Positions 44,495-53,379 of a DNA stretch of 56,270 nt are shown in pieces. Each line of letters begins with the position of its first letter. The stretch's first letter is position 1. The notes under the pieces were generated by a model that searched no databases, was not told the origin of the DNA, and was given only the letters and a program-made list of their open reading frames with translations. The translations under genes and the position numbers were made by a program. Source of the DNA: Bacillota bacterium (lineage in GTDB: Bacteria; Bacillota; Clostridia; Acetivibrionales; DSM-1351); contig JAEYHZ010000023.1 in assembly GCA_023409265.1 (NCBI GenBank), forward strand, positions 1 to 56,270, read 5' to 3'.

Positions 44495-45670
44495 CTATTT
44501 TTTCTTTTTAAAGTTGAATTTCCAGGTCATTTTAGGCTTTTCAGGCTCACATGGCTTATCCAGTTCAAGGGTTTCGGCATATTTGGGGTAATATATTTCT
44601 ACTATGTTTTTCAGGGTCACTTTTATAGCCGAGTACAGCGGAATAACTATTATCAGACCGATAAAGCCCAATATAGGGAGGATACCCATCAATAAAAGTA
44701 TAACTGTAAGAGGGTGGATATCCATGCTTTTTTTCATAACCTGAGGAGAAATGAAATTGTTATCTATCTGCTGAACTATTGTCATAACTATAAAAATCTT
44801 AACTGCCATAAACGGGTTATCGGCCAGTGAAAGCAGGATGGCCGGAATAATACCCAACCAGGGACCGAAGAATGGTATAATGCAGGTGATCATGGCAAAG
44901 ATAGCAAGTATCAGAGAGTATTTCAATCCTATTATAAGGTAACCTATATACATCAGCAAACCAATGAAGAAGGCCACAAGAAGCTGACCGGCTATATAGT
45001 TTGACAGAACATAGTCAATATCTGTCAGAATCTTTCTTACGTTGTCCTTGTGTGCCGATGGAACAAATTTTACCACAGCGGGCATGAACTTATTGCCATC
45101 CTTCAGGAAGTAAAACAGTATTATAGGTATTATGATAATAATTGATCCCACATTTGTTATGGCACCGATGAAATTCAAGGTACTTTTGCCAATGCTTGAG
45201 GCCAGATTCTGTGCAAAATCTGAGATTTTGTTGGGTATATCGGTAGTCTGAAGGTCTGAAAAATTAAAATAACTCAATAGGTTGCTATTTAACAGGTTAT
45301 TAACTGTATTCTCAGCCTTTTCATAGAGGCTGGGGAGACTTTGAGCAAATTCAGTAAACTGAGTCTTGATTATGGAGCCGGTATAGGAACTTATCAGAAT
45401 CAATGCAGAAAGTACAATGATAAAAGCTAGAACTATAGCAAATATGTTAGGTATTTTACCTTTTTCAAGCAGTCTTACAAGGGGCCTCAAAATGTAAAAC
45501 AGCAAGCCTCCGAATAAAAGCGGAAAAATTATGGAATAAGTAAAGCTCAGTATGGGTGAGAAAAAGAAGTCTATCTTTCCAAACATGAAAATAATCAGCA
45601 GGGTCAGCAGAAGATAGCAGCCATATCTGAAAAATTTACTTTTGAATAAAAAACTTGTATTATTATCCAT
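44495..45670 (-). CDS. AI-2E/PerM-family transporter
   Basis: 391 residues with about eight membrane helices in the usual 3 + 5 arrangement. The conserved C-terminal half contains IIPFFGPWLGIIPAILLSL and QQIDNNFISPQVMKKSMDIHPLTVILLL, hallmarks of the family. Members include exporters of AI-2 and Na+/H+ antiporter-like proteins, so the substrate is open. AGAGGT precedes ATG 45670. The gene stands alone, with its short basic tail FNFKKKK in the cytosol. Confidence 0.9.
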   Translation of the reverse strand: MDNNTSFLFKSKFFRYGCYLLLTLLIIFMFGKIDFFFSPILSFTYSIIFPLLFGGLLFYILRPLVRLLEKGKIPNIFAIVLAFIIVLSALILISSYTGSIIKTQFTEFAQSLPSLYEKAENTVNNLLNSNLLSYFNFSDLQTTDIPNKISDFAQNLASSIGKSTLNFIGAITNVGSIIIIIPIILFYFLKDGNKFMPAVVKFVPSAHKDNVRKILTDIDYVLSNYIAGQLLVAFFIGLLMYIGYLIIGLKYSLILAIFAMITCIIPFFGPWLGIIPAILLSLADNPFMAVKIFIVMTIVQQIDNNFISPQVMKKSMDIHPLTVILLLMGILPILGFIGLIIVIPLYSAIKVTLKNIVEIYYPKYAETLELDKPCEPEKPKMTWKFNFKKKK

Positions 45671-45794
45671 GGGTACCTCTTAATGATAAATTTGCCAAAC
45701 ATACAAAAAGTGAATTTTTACTTGCAGCCTTATGTTTTGAATTCCAGTGCAGGCTGTTATCATAAATTATAAAAGCAAATGTTAAAATATACAA

Positions 45795-47126
45795 TCAGTA
45801 TTTTAATATATCGGACAGCGGACCCATTAAAATCATGGGTGATTTATTCTTATTGAGCCATTTGACAATTGATAATAGGTTTTTTCTATCAGTTGCAACA
45901 CAGCCATTTGTGTACTTAATCTGCATATTTGGATTTACTATGTGAAAAAATATGGCGCTTCCTTTATAACTTATTTTCTGGTTATTATATTCCAGATTGA
46001 AAAACACATCATATACTCCGTTCTTCATTTTGCTGAAGTTTTCGGCAGAATTCCATCTTCCGTTCGAGGGCTCCCTTTGATAAGTATTATAGTAAGAAGA
46101 TTTTGGGTCATCGACCCAGACATCCTTGGAATCATATTTGTAGAATTCCAGTCCGGTTGCGACGTTGGAGGTCTTACTAAAACAGGTTCCTATATTATAT
46201 GCTCCTGCGGGTGTTTTTTTATCACCCTCTTTTTTATTGTCTGTAAAGCCCTTCATTCCGATATAACCAGTAATATTATTATGTATGTTAACCCAACCGC
46301 TTATGTTTTTTTCATATGTATTGATAATTACGTTTGATGTATTTCCGACTGCCGAAGTCACCACAATTAACTGGGAGGTACTACTGTTATTCAGAAAATT
46401 CAGTTTTGATATTGCCTTATCGGTAAGCACATGGTTTGTCCTGTCAAACCTACTCAGGGATAAATCCTGTATTTTATACTTTGAATAATCGGTATCTTCA
46501 AAGTGCCACCATTCGGTGCTTATTGGCTTGAACCCCGAGGAAGTCATGGCATTTGACAATATATTCAGGTTTTTCCTCTGTTCAGCGGTCATGCCTTTGT
46601 AATTGGGAGAGGCTTTTACAGTAAAATTATCGAATTCTGTTGGCATTTTAACTTCCTTACCGCTTTTATCTACAAGGGTCACATCAACGGCTGCTCCTCT
46701 GTTATGCTTTGAACCTGACCTGTATGGATTTGCAACATAATTTTTATTGGGTGTGGCCTCCCACATGATTTTCTGCACACTAAGGGGTCTGTAGGCATCC
46801 CAGATTTTTATGGCATATCCCTGCTTTTTTACAAGGTTGTTAGCCTTGATCAATTTATCCAGTGTACCTTTAGTAAGAACGCAGGTTGGAGAAGGGTACA
46901 TTGCTTTCCCGACAAAATTGTCACAGGTGGCGTATTTCATATCCATGGCAAAGTCTCCGGAGTAATCAGTAACCAGTACCAGATCGGTTTTCTTTGTCCC
47001 GATTTGTACTGCAGCAGCCAAAGAATAACTTGAGATATTGGCAATAATAAATATGGTAATAACAGCTATTATTAATTTTATGCTTAAATAGCCTTTATTA
47101 GTAATAAAATGACGTTTTGTGTTCAT
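45795..47126 (-). CDS. D-Ala-D-Ala dipeptidase (VanX/DdpX, M15D) fused to L,D-transpeptidase-like domain
   Basis: 443 residues. After an N-terminal signal/anchor helix (about 16-38), residues about 45-215 form an M15D dipeptidase: AYRP with R113, zinc ligands H141 and D148 (SKHNRGAAVDV), catalytic E205 and ligand H208 (EWWHFED). Residues about 250-438 look like a YkuD-type L,D-transpeptidase: KKTPAGAYNIG, H395 in AIFFHIVN and C409 in TNGCVATD. Both catalytic sets look intact. Possibly trims D-Ala-D-Ala stems and makes or edits 3-3 cross-links in the wall (inference). ATG 47126 is chosen for AGGGGG 9 nt upstream. Divergent from an AraC gene. Confidence 0.85.
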   Translation of the reverse strand: MNTKRHFITNKGYLSIKLIIAVITIFIIANISSYSLAAAVQIGTKKTDLVLVTDYSGDFAMDMKYATCDNFVGKAMYPSPTCVLTKGTLDKLIKANNLVKKQGYAIKIWDAYRPLSVQKIMWEATPNKNYVANPYRSGSKHNRGAAVDVTLVDKSGKEVKMPTEFDNFTVKASPNYKGMTAEQRKNLNILSNAMTSSGFKPISTEWWHFEDTDYSKYKIQDLSLSRFDRTNHVLTDKAISKLNFLNNSSTSQLIVVTSAVGNTSNVIINTYEKNISGWVNIHNNITGYIGMKGFTDNKKEGDKKTPAGAYNIGTCFSKTSNVATGLEFYKYDSKDVWVDDPKSSYYNTYQREPSNGRWNSAENFSKMKNGVYDVFFNLEYNNQKISYKGSAIFFHIVNPNMQIKYTNGCVATDRKNLLSIVKWLNKNKSPMILMGPLSDILKY

Positions 47127-47377
47127 ATGGCGGGCCCCCTGATAGCTTTTATTTAATTTTAGCACATTGCCTGCGGTAGGAACAATTAAATAATGCCTTT
47201 CCGTTTCTCAGTAAACCAAACCTGGAGCACCAATTAATTTTTGTAATTACGTCAGGTATACCATTGCACCTCCAAATAAAATATTTATTTATATTTTATT
47301 TTATAGGTGCTAGAATTGAATGGAATAACAGAACGGGTTTTTGTTTAATTTGATTCTTAAAATTGCCGGAGGGGTTT

Positions 47378-48199
47378 ATGGGCAGGCAAAATTCACAGTT
47401 TCAAAAGGACTTTCTTGACAACCTCCGTGTAAATATTATTATATCCGCCTTTACACACTGCTGGGCAGGCTGGAGGGAATATGACTATACTCCGGATTTC
47501 AATAAATTTTATTTTATATGCGATGGAGAGGGCCTGATTAGGATTGAAGATAAAGAGTTCTATCCCCGGAAAGGCCAGTTAGTGTTGATGCCTGCCGGAG
47601 TCAGGCAATCCTATTCAACAATCAGCAATAATACATTTAAAAAGTATTGGTGTCATTTTACAGCACAAATTGGTGATATAAATATATTTGACTTTTTTGA
47701 CACTCCATACGTAATAGATATAGTCGACATGGACAGGCTGGTATCTCTTTTTGAGGAACTGATAATGCTCCATAATGATCAAAAAATTTATACAGTTTTG
47801 AGAGAAAAGGCAGTAATGACTGAAATTATTGCTTATTTCCTGGAATCAGCAAATATAGAGGATTTCAAGGTTTCGAAATTTGCTTTACTAGAGGAAATAA
47901 ACAGTGTTGTAAAATACATCGAGTCACATATTTCTGAGAACCTGACAGTCGAAACTCTGGCTGAAAGGTTCCATTTTCATCCAAACTATTTTACCCGTAT
48001 ATTTAAGAAGTATATGGGTTTACCGCCCATACAATACATTAATAAAATGAAAATCGAGAGAGCGAAATACCTTTTGAAAACAACCTCAATGCAGGTTAAT
48101 GAAATAGCAGTGAAAACGGGCTTTTCAGATGTTTATTATTTTTCCAAATTCTTTAAAGGCTTTACAGGTTATTCGCCCTCTGATTTCAGAAATATATAG
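47378..48199 (+). CDS. AraC-family transcriptional regulator
   Basis: About 273 residues. N-terminal cupin sensing domain (FNKFYFICDGEGLIRIEDKEFYPRKGQLVLMPAG) and C-terminal double helix-turn-helix (VETLAERFHFHPNYFTRIFKKYMGLPPIQYINKMKIERAKYLL; VNEIAVKTGFSDVYYFSKFFKGFTGYSPSDFR). ATG 47378 follows GGAGGGG; an in-frame TTG at 47363 is less likely. The divergent neighbour is the dipeptidase fusion, a candidate target, though AraC regulators of this kind more often control sugar genes. The 250-bp spacer holds GCACC/GGTGC inverted segments (about 47228-47232 and 47306-47310). Confidence 0.88.
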   Translation: MGRQNSQFQKDFLDNLRVNIIISAFTHCWAGWREYDYTPDFNKFYFICDGEGLIRIEDKEFYPRKGQLVLMPAGVRQSYSTISNNTFKKYWCHFTAQIGDINIFDFFDTPYVIDIVDMDRLVSLFEELIMLHNDQKIYTVLREKAVMTEIIAYFLESANIEDFKVSKFALLEEINSVVKYIESHISENLTVETLAERFHFHPNYFTRIFKKYMGLPPIQYINKMKIERAKYLLKTTSMQVNEIAVKTGFSDVYYFSKFFKGFTGYSPSDFRNI

Positions 48200-48227
48200 G
48201 AAGGATTAAATAATTTAATTCTTTCCT
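48198..48227. terminator. Bidirectional terminator
   Basis: AGGAAGGATTAAAT pairs with ATTTAATTCTTTCCT (one bulge) across the junction of the convergent AraC and ABC-permease genes, overlapping the permease stop codon. Confidence 0.6.
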
Positions 48228-49374
48228 AGTCCAAACTCTTTCTGAAACGTTTTGTAGCAATGAACAGTATGATAATGGTGAAACCCAGAAGAGCAGCAGT
48301 GTCCTGCCATAAATAACTGATGCCTGTGCCCTTTAGCATTATGCCTCTTATAATATCCAGGAAGTATGTCAACGGGATAATGTATCCGATGTAACTGATG
48401 GCTGCAGGCATGGCCTCTCTTGGGAATATGAAACCTGAAAGAAGAATGCTGGGCAGAAGGACAAAAACCATAACTATCATTGCCTGCATCTGGTTTTTTG
48501 CAAACGTGGATATGAGCATTCCAATTGAAAGTGAGCAGTAAACAAACAGGAAGCCTAAAAGTAATAACAGTCCAAGAGAACCTGTCACGCTGACTTTAAA
48601 CACCCATACACACAAGGCCAGCGAAAACAGAAAACCGGAATAGCCGATAACAATATAAGGAATCAGTTTTCCGAGTATAAGCTCTAAAGGCCTGATTGGA
48701 GTGACTATCAGCTGCTCTATTGTGCTTCGTTCCTTTTCTCTGACCAGGGCAAAGGCTGTGAGCATGATTGTTATGTTTTGAAGAATCAGACCAACAAGTC
48801 CCGGTATGGTGAATCTGGTGCTTTCCATATCGGGATTGTACCACACGTCTGTTTTTAACTCCAGCCCTGTAAGCTTTTCAGGAGTAATTCCATATTTGAT
48901 GAGTTTTTCAGATATGCTTTTTTGAGCATATGTTCTTGAAATAAGCTGTCCGTTTGCCAGGGCAGTTCTTGCAGTGGTCGGCTCGGTACCATCAATTATC
49001 AGTTGTATTTCGGTTCTTGCATTAATTTTCATTTTATCAGAATAATCTTCGGGTATGATAAGCCCGGCCTTAACTTCTCCGCTTTCAATCAGTTCAGTGA
49101 GCCGGTCTTCATCGGTAACAGTTTCAGATACAATAAAATATTCCGATTCAGTGAACTTATCGAGGAAGGCTTTACTTTCCCCGGAATTACTCTGATCATA
49201 AACAGCCGTGGGAATCCTGTCCACTTCAGTATTAACGGCATAACCAAAGAGCAGCATCATAACTATGGGCATCACAAAGGGAAGCCTCAGGCTTATTGGA
49301 TCACGTTTAACCTGAATAAATTCCTTTTTAATAATTGAAATAAATCTTTTAAAGCTGAAGCCAGGTTTACTCAT
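48226..49374 (-). CDS. ABC-2 type transporter permease (drug/efflux, YbhR-like)
   Basis: 382 residues. An N-terminal helix (about 28-46) precedes a large extracellular loop (about 50-190) and then five membrane helices, the ABC-2 layout. Typical blocks are KKEFIQVKRDPISLRLPFVMPIVMMLLFGYAVN and TIEQLIVTPIRPLELILGKLIPYIVIGY. It works with the ATPase encoded 89 bp upstream on the same strand, probably exporting toxic compounds. GGGAGGT precedes ATG 49374. Confidence 0.92.
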   Translation of the reverse strand: MSKPGFSFKRFISIIKKEFIQVKRDPISLRLPFVMPIVMMLLFGYAVNTEVDRIPTAVYDQSNSGESKAFLDKFTESEYFIVSETVTDEDRLTELIESGEVKAGLIIPEDYSDKMKINARTEIQLIIDGTEPTTARTALANGQLISRTYAQKSISEKLIKYGITPEKLTGLELKTDVWYNPDMESTRFTIPGLVGLILQNITIMLTAFALVREKERSTIEQLIVTPIRPLELILGKLIPYIVIGYSGFLFSLALCVWVFKVSVTGSLGLLLLLGFLFVYCSLSIGMLISTFAKNQMQAMIVMVFVLLPSILLSGFIFPREAMPAAISYIGYIIPLTYFLDIIRGIMLKGTGISYLWQDTAALLGFTIIILFIATKRFRKSLD

Positions 49375-49463
49375 GATAACCTCCCATCACGTGCTTTGCA
49401 CGAAGTAAAACCAATAAAAACGATGTTTGCAGCTTCTGAGGCCTGAAATTGATGAGGTCCTTA

Positions 49464-50261
49464 TTACGTGTGTTTTTCAGGCTGATCATCTCCCTTCAGG
49501 AACTTCAAATCGTTAAAGGTGCTTGCCACCTTGTGATTCGTTGCAGTTTCAACATACTTAATGAAAATATCCTCTAGATTTTTTGCACCTTCCTTTTGTA
49601 TCAATTCCTGCGGTGAATCGATATTTATCAGCCTGCCGTTCAGGATAAAGCCCACTCTATCACAGCTTTCGGCCTCATCCATATAGTGGGTTGTAACAAG
49701 AATAGTAATTCCCTGCCTGGCAAGAGCATGTATTATCTCCCAGAAAACTCTTCTGGAAACAGGGTCTACTCCGGCTGTAGGTTCATCCAGAATTAATAGC
49801 TTTGGCTTGTGTATCAAGGCACATCCCAGGGCTAAACGCTGTTTCCAGCCTCCCGATAGAGTACCTGCCAGGCTTTTTTCCTTGCCGGTAAGGTTTGCCA
49901 TGGCTATGAGTTCCTTCTTTCTGTCTTCAGAAACCTTTTTTGACAGACCATATACACCTGCATAGAAATCCAGGTTTTCTTCAACAGTAAGGTCCTCATA
50001 GAGACTGAACCGTTGACTCATATAGCCCAGGCTTTGCCTTACAGCTTCGGTATCTTTTGTTACATCCTTACCCATTATGAGCGCTTTACCGCTGGTGGGG
50101 TGGAGTACTCCGCACAGCATTCGGATGGTAGTGGATTTACCGGAACCGTTTGGTCCCAGAAAACCAAATATACTCCCCTGCGGAATTGAAAAGCTTATAT
50201 TATCCACTGCTGTAAAGTTTCCGAATTTTTTTGTGAGGTTTTCAACATGGATTGCCTGCAT
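49464..50261 (-). CDS. ABC transporter ATP-binding protein
   Basis: 265 residues. Walker A GPNGSGKST (near 35), Q-loop region YMSQRFSLYEDLTVEENL, signature LSGGWKQRLALG (near 138; usual LSGGQ altered to LSGGW), Walker B LLILDEPTAGVDP and the H-loop TTHYMDEAE. Drives the ABC-2 permease of the same operon. GGAGGA lies about 7 nt before ATG 50261. The TetR gene lies 20 bp upstream, so all three are one operon. Confidence 0.94.
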   Translation of the reverse strand: MQAIHVENLTKKFGNFTAVDNISFSIPQGSIFGFLGPNGSGKSTTIRMLCGVLHPTSGKALIMGKDVTKDTEAVRQSLGYMSQRFSLYEDLTVEENLDFYAGVYGLSKKVSEDRKKELIAMANLTGKEKSLAGTLSGGWKQRLALGCALIHKPKLLILDEPTAGVDPVSRRVFWEIIHALARQGITILVTTHYMDEAESCDRVGFILNGRLINIDSPQELIQKEGAKNLEDIFIKYVETATNHKVASTFNDLKFLKGDDQPEKHT

Positions 50262-50281
50262 AAAGTTCCTCCTTATAGATG

Positions 50282-50929
50282 TTACTGCTGCTTCTGAGGG
50301 GATATCCCATCAATAAGCAATGAAATCATATGGTCAATTTCCTTTTCGTTTTCCGACAGCTTGAAATTATCAGTGAAGAGCATTTTCTGTCCTATAAAAG
50401 CAAAAAAGCTGCCTATAATATTTCTCATGATTATCATTGGTTCAATATCTGTACGTATCTGACCGCTTTCAGCCATTTTCTTATAAAAGGCCAGAATCTG
50501 CTGCTCCATTTTACTGAAAAGATTGTTGTACATAACTTCTCTGATATCCTCATGAAACAGTGCTTCACTAAGAATTACCCTGAACATGGGAAAGAACTTC
50601 TGCACCAGTTCGAGCCTGTCTATAAGAATATCCTTAAGTACGGCTTTGAGATCCTTTTGCTCTTCATTTTTAAATATTTTACCCAGGGATGTAAGTACAA
50701 TCTTATCGGCAGCAATCTTAACAGCTTGCAACAAAATTCCATGCATGATATCTTTTTTTGTTTTAAAGTATCTGAAAATAGTTCCTTCTGCAATGCCTGC
50801 CCTTTTTGCAATTTCACTTGTTGTAGTAGAAGAAAAGCCTTTTTCATTTGAAATTTGTATTGCTGCTTCAAGTATTCTTTTTTCCTTGTCAGGTAGCTCC
50901 AGTTCTGATAAATCAATATTTGAATTCAT
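50282..50929 (-). CDS. TetR/AcrR-family transcriptional regulator
   Basis: 215 residues. N-terminal TetR helix-turn-helix (RILEAAIQISNEKGFSSTTTSEIAKRAGIAEGTIFRYFKTKKDI, about 18-61) and a helical ligand-binding C-terminus. First gene of the exporter operon, hence a likely autorepressor relieved by the exported compound. A perfect palindrome, its candidate operator, lies about 155 bp upstream. Confidence 0.92.
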   Translation of the reverse strand: MNSNIDLSELELPDKEKRILEAAIQISNEKGFSSTTTSEIAKRAGIAEGTIFRYFKTKKDIMHGILLQAVKIAADKIVLTSLGKIFKNEEQKDLKAVLKDILIDRLELVQKFFPMFRVILSEALFHEDIREVMYNNLFSKMEQQILAFYKKMAESGQIRTDIEPMIIMRNIIGSFFAFIGQKMLFTDNFKLSENEKEIDHMISLLIDGISPQKQQ

Positions 50930-51084
50930 AATAAGGATGCATCCTTTCTTTAGTAAAAATGAGTTGGTCCGGTTTAAAAGAACAAATGGACGATAAATAC
51001 TGGTATTTAGGGATAATTACCGTTAAAACGGGTTATTACTGTTTAATCGCCTTAACAAATGTACATCATCACCGGTAAAGAATG

Positions 51085-51098
51085 AGTGAGTACTCACT
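51085..51098. promoter_or_regulatory. Candidate TetR operator palindrome
   Basis: AGTGAGTACTCACT is a perfect 14-bp palindrome in the divergent region between the TetR-ABC operon and the TauE/SafE genes. TGAGTACTCA-type sites are frequent for TetR/AcrR repressors. It could control both directions. Confidence 0.55.
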
Positions 51099-51214
51099 TT
51101 TATTTTATAATATTCCTCCGGAACTATGATGTCAAGAAAAAAACTGTATATTAATAATTTTTTTTTGAACACTATCATTATAGACAACACAAAGAATATT
51201 ATTTCGGAGGTCTA

Positions 51215-51586
51215 ATGATCAAGTCTGCAAAAAAATTAAGGATATTAAAATATCTCGGAATCGGACTTACTGCCGGTATAGCAAACGGTCTCTTCGGGTC
51301 GGGTGGAGGAACAATTGCAGTCCCTGCCATGGTTTATCTGCTGGATGAAGAAGAGCATCATGCACATGCAACTGCATTATTGATTATTCTGCCATTAACT
51401 CTTGTGAGCAGCGTTTTTTACCTGATAAATAATTACGTGGATTGGAACATTACCTGGAAAGCCATGGTTGGGGGAGTTGCAGGAGGAATTATCGGAGCGT
51501 TCCTTTTGAATAAATGTCCATCCGGTGTGCTAAGGAAGATATTTGGTATTTTCATGATTGTTGCAGCCATCAGAATGATTTTTTAA
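51215..51586 (+). CDS. TauE/SafE family half-size membrane protein (first)
   Basis: 123 residues with about four membrane helices. It carries the family motif GIANGLFGSGGGTIAVPAMVYLL at the N-terminus. TauE/SafE (DUF81) transporters normally have two such halves fused in ~250 residues; here each half is a separate gene, 24 bp apart. Family members export sulfite, sulfoacetate or other organosulfur anions; the substrate is not known here. GGAGGT precedes ATG 51215. Probably assembles with the next product. Confidence 0.85.
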   Translation: MIKSAKKLRILKYLGIGLTAGIANGLFGSGGGTIAVPAMVYLLDEEEHHAHATALLIILPLTLVSSVFYLINNYVDWNITWKAMVGGVAGGIIGAFLLNKCPSGVLRKIFGIFMIVAAIRMIF

Positions 51587-51610
51587 TTAGGAATTAAGAA
51601 AGGGATTAAT

Positions 51611-51982
51611 ATGATAGTTATTTTAATCGGTCTTGCAGCAGGTATAATAAGCGGAATGGGAATAGGCGGAGGAGCTATTCTTATTCCCGCCCTTGTTTTA
51701 TTTGTAAAGCCTGAGCAGCATATAGCACAAAGCACAAATCTTTTATTTTTTATTCCTACAGCCATAGTTGCCCTGGCAATACATATCAAACACAAAAGTG
51801 TTGATTTTAAAACAGGAATTCCAATAATGCTTTTCGGCCTGACAGGAGCCGTATTTGGTTCACAAATAGCCCTTGCAATTAATGGGATGATCTTGAGAAA
51901 AACATTCGGGATTTTTCTGCTGGCTATGGGTTTGTATGAGATTTTCGGGAAGAAAAAATCAGGGAAATCTAAAAACAGTTAA
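51611..51982 (+). CDS. TauE/SafE family half-size membrane protein (second)
   Basis: 123 residues with the same half-repeat layout as its neighbour: GLAAGIISGMGIGGGAILIPALVLF at the N-terminus, then HIAQSTNLLFFIPTAIVALAIH, and a basic C-terminal tail (KKKSGKSKNS). Neither product alone has the usual 8 helices. Together they should rebuild the inverted two-repeat transporter. GAAAGGG precedes the ATG. Confidence 0.85.
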   Translation: MIVILIGLAAGIISGMGIGGGAILIPALVLFVKPEQHIAQSTNLLFFIPTAIVALAIHIKHKSVDFKTGIPIMLFGLTGAVFGSQIALAINGMILRKTFGIFLLAMGLYEIFGKKKSGKSKNS

Positions 51983-52067
51983 TCACTGTAGAATATTTTT
52001 TACACACTTCAGTACTAAGATTAAAAAATTACTGCAATCTTAAAATTAAATCAAATCCAGCAATCAA

Positions 52068-52099
52068 AATAAATTACACACTCCCGTGTGTAATTTATT
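52068..52099 (+). terminator. Hairpin in the gap before moxR, probable terminator of the TauE/SafE pair
   Basis: A perfect 13-bp stem, AATAAATTACACA/TGTGTAATTTATT, with a 6-nt loop, 85 nt after the second TauE/SafE stop. The rest of the 430-bp gap is AT-rich; GTGTGTAAATCA at about 52171 partly repeats the right arm. No other signal was seen. Confidence 0.6.
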
Positions 52100-52411
52100 C
52101 TAATTGATATATGTTTTGAATTACTCCTTTTAACATTCCGCTATTTGTCCGGCACATCCTTGTGTGTAAATCATTTTACTATTGATTAACAAACTTTTTA
52201 ATTTCAATTGATTTTTTCTGACCGGGACGGAATGTTTACAAACACTTAAGTATGATATAATAATTCTGTAAATTTTTCCAAAAAGTTATTTATTCTTTTA
52301 TGTGTTATTTAAAATAAGAAAACCAGGCACTAGTCAAGCAAGAAATTATCTGTCTGCTTCAAAGTGAAATTTTTAAACTACGATGAATTTAAAATTGAGA
52401 GGGAGAGAAAC

Positions 52412-53371
52412 ATGGAATTACAGGATATCGGGTTGTTAGTCGCAAAAATAAGGGATAATGTTGCCAGAGTTATTGTTGGCAAGGAGAATATTATTGATCT
52501 GGCAATGATTTGTGTTATTACCGGAGGTCACATGCTGCTGGAGGATGTTCCAGGCACAGGAAAAACAATATTCGCAAGGGCTCTTGCCTCCTCAATTGAC
52601 TGTACCTTCAGGAGGATACAGTTTACTCCCGACCTTCTGCCCTCAGACGTTACAGGAATAAACTTTTTCAATCAGAAGGAAAACAATTTTGTATTCAGGC
52701 CGGGACCTGTATTTTCCAATATAGTTCTGGCAGATGAGATCAACAGAGCCACACCCCGCACTCAATCAGCCATGCTGGAATGTATGGAGGAACGTCAGGT
52801 TACCATTGACGGAGAGACAAAACTGCTGACGGCACCCTTTCTTGTAATAGCGACGCAGAACCCGGTTGAGATTCAGGGAACCTTCCCGCTGCCTGAGGCA
52901 CAGCTGGACCGTTTCCTTATCAAGACGTCCATGGGATATCCCGATACCCGGGAAGGAATAAGCATTCTTAAAAGATTTAAGGAAAACAACCCTCTTTCGG
53001 AGCTTCAAGCTGTAGCTGCAGCAGATGACATAAATGAGGCCTCAAGGCTTTATTCACAGGTCAGGGTTTCTGATGATATCCTGGAATACATAACCAGATT
53101 AACAGAGGCCACAAGGAAGCATCCCAATGCACACCTCGGCGTCAGCCCAAGAGGGGCGCTGGCGCTGCTAAAGGCAGTGCAGGTGTATGCACTCCTGAAA
53201 TCCCGAACCTTTGTGACACCTGATGATGTAAAAGCTATGGCAGCGCCTGTTCTGGCTCACAGAATTATTCCAAAGGGGCTGTCTGCAGAAAACGTCAGTG
53301 CAAGTGAAAAAATCATATCTGATGTGCTGGCACATACGGCAGTACCGTTGGAACAGGAACAAGTACGTTAG
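52412..53371 (+). CDS. MoxR-family AAA+ ATPase
   Basis: 319 residues. Walker A DVPGTGKT (near 46), Walker B VLADEINRA, sensor-1 VIATQNPVEIQGTFPLPEAQLDRFL and a C-terminal lid. MoxR ATPases act as chaperones maturing partner proteins, generally encoded next to DUF58 proteins as here. The frame opens at GTG 52364, but ATG 52412 follows GAGGGAGAG and gives the usual start. It ends 8 bp before the DUF58 gene. Confidence 0.93.
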   Translation: MELQDIGLLVAKIRDNVARVIVGKENIIDLAMICVITGGHMLLEDVPGTGKTIFARALASSIDCTFRRIQFTPDLLPSDVTGINFFNQKENNFVFRPGPVFSNIVLADEINRATPRTQSAMLECMEERQVTIDGETKLLTAPFLVIATQNPVEIQGTFPLPEAQLDRFLIKTSMGYPDTREGISILKRFKENNPLSELQAVAAADDINEASRLYSQVRVSDDILEYITRLTEATRKHPNAHLGVSPRGALALLKAVQVYALLKSRTFVTPDDVKAMAAPVLAHRIIPKGLSAENVSASEKIISDVLAHTAVPLEQEQVR

Positions 53372-53379
53372 GAGGGTTT

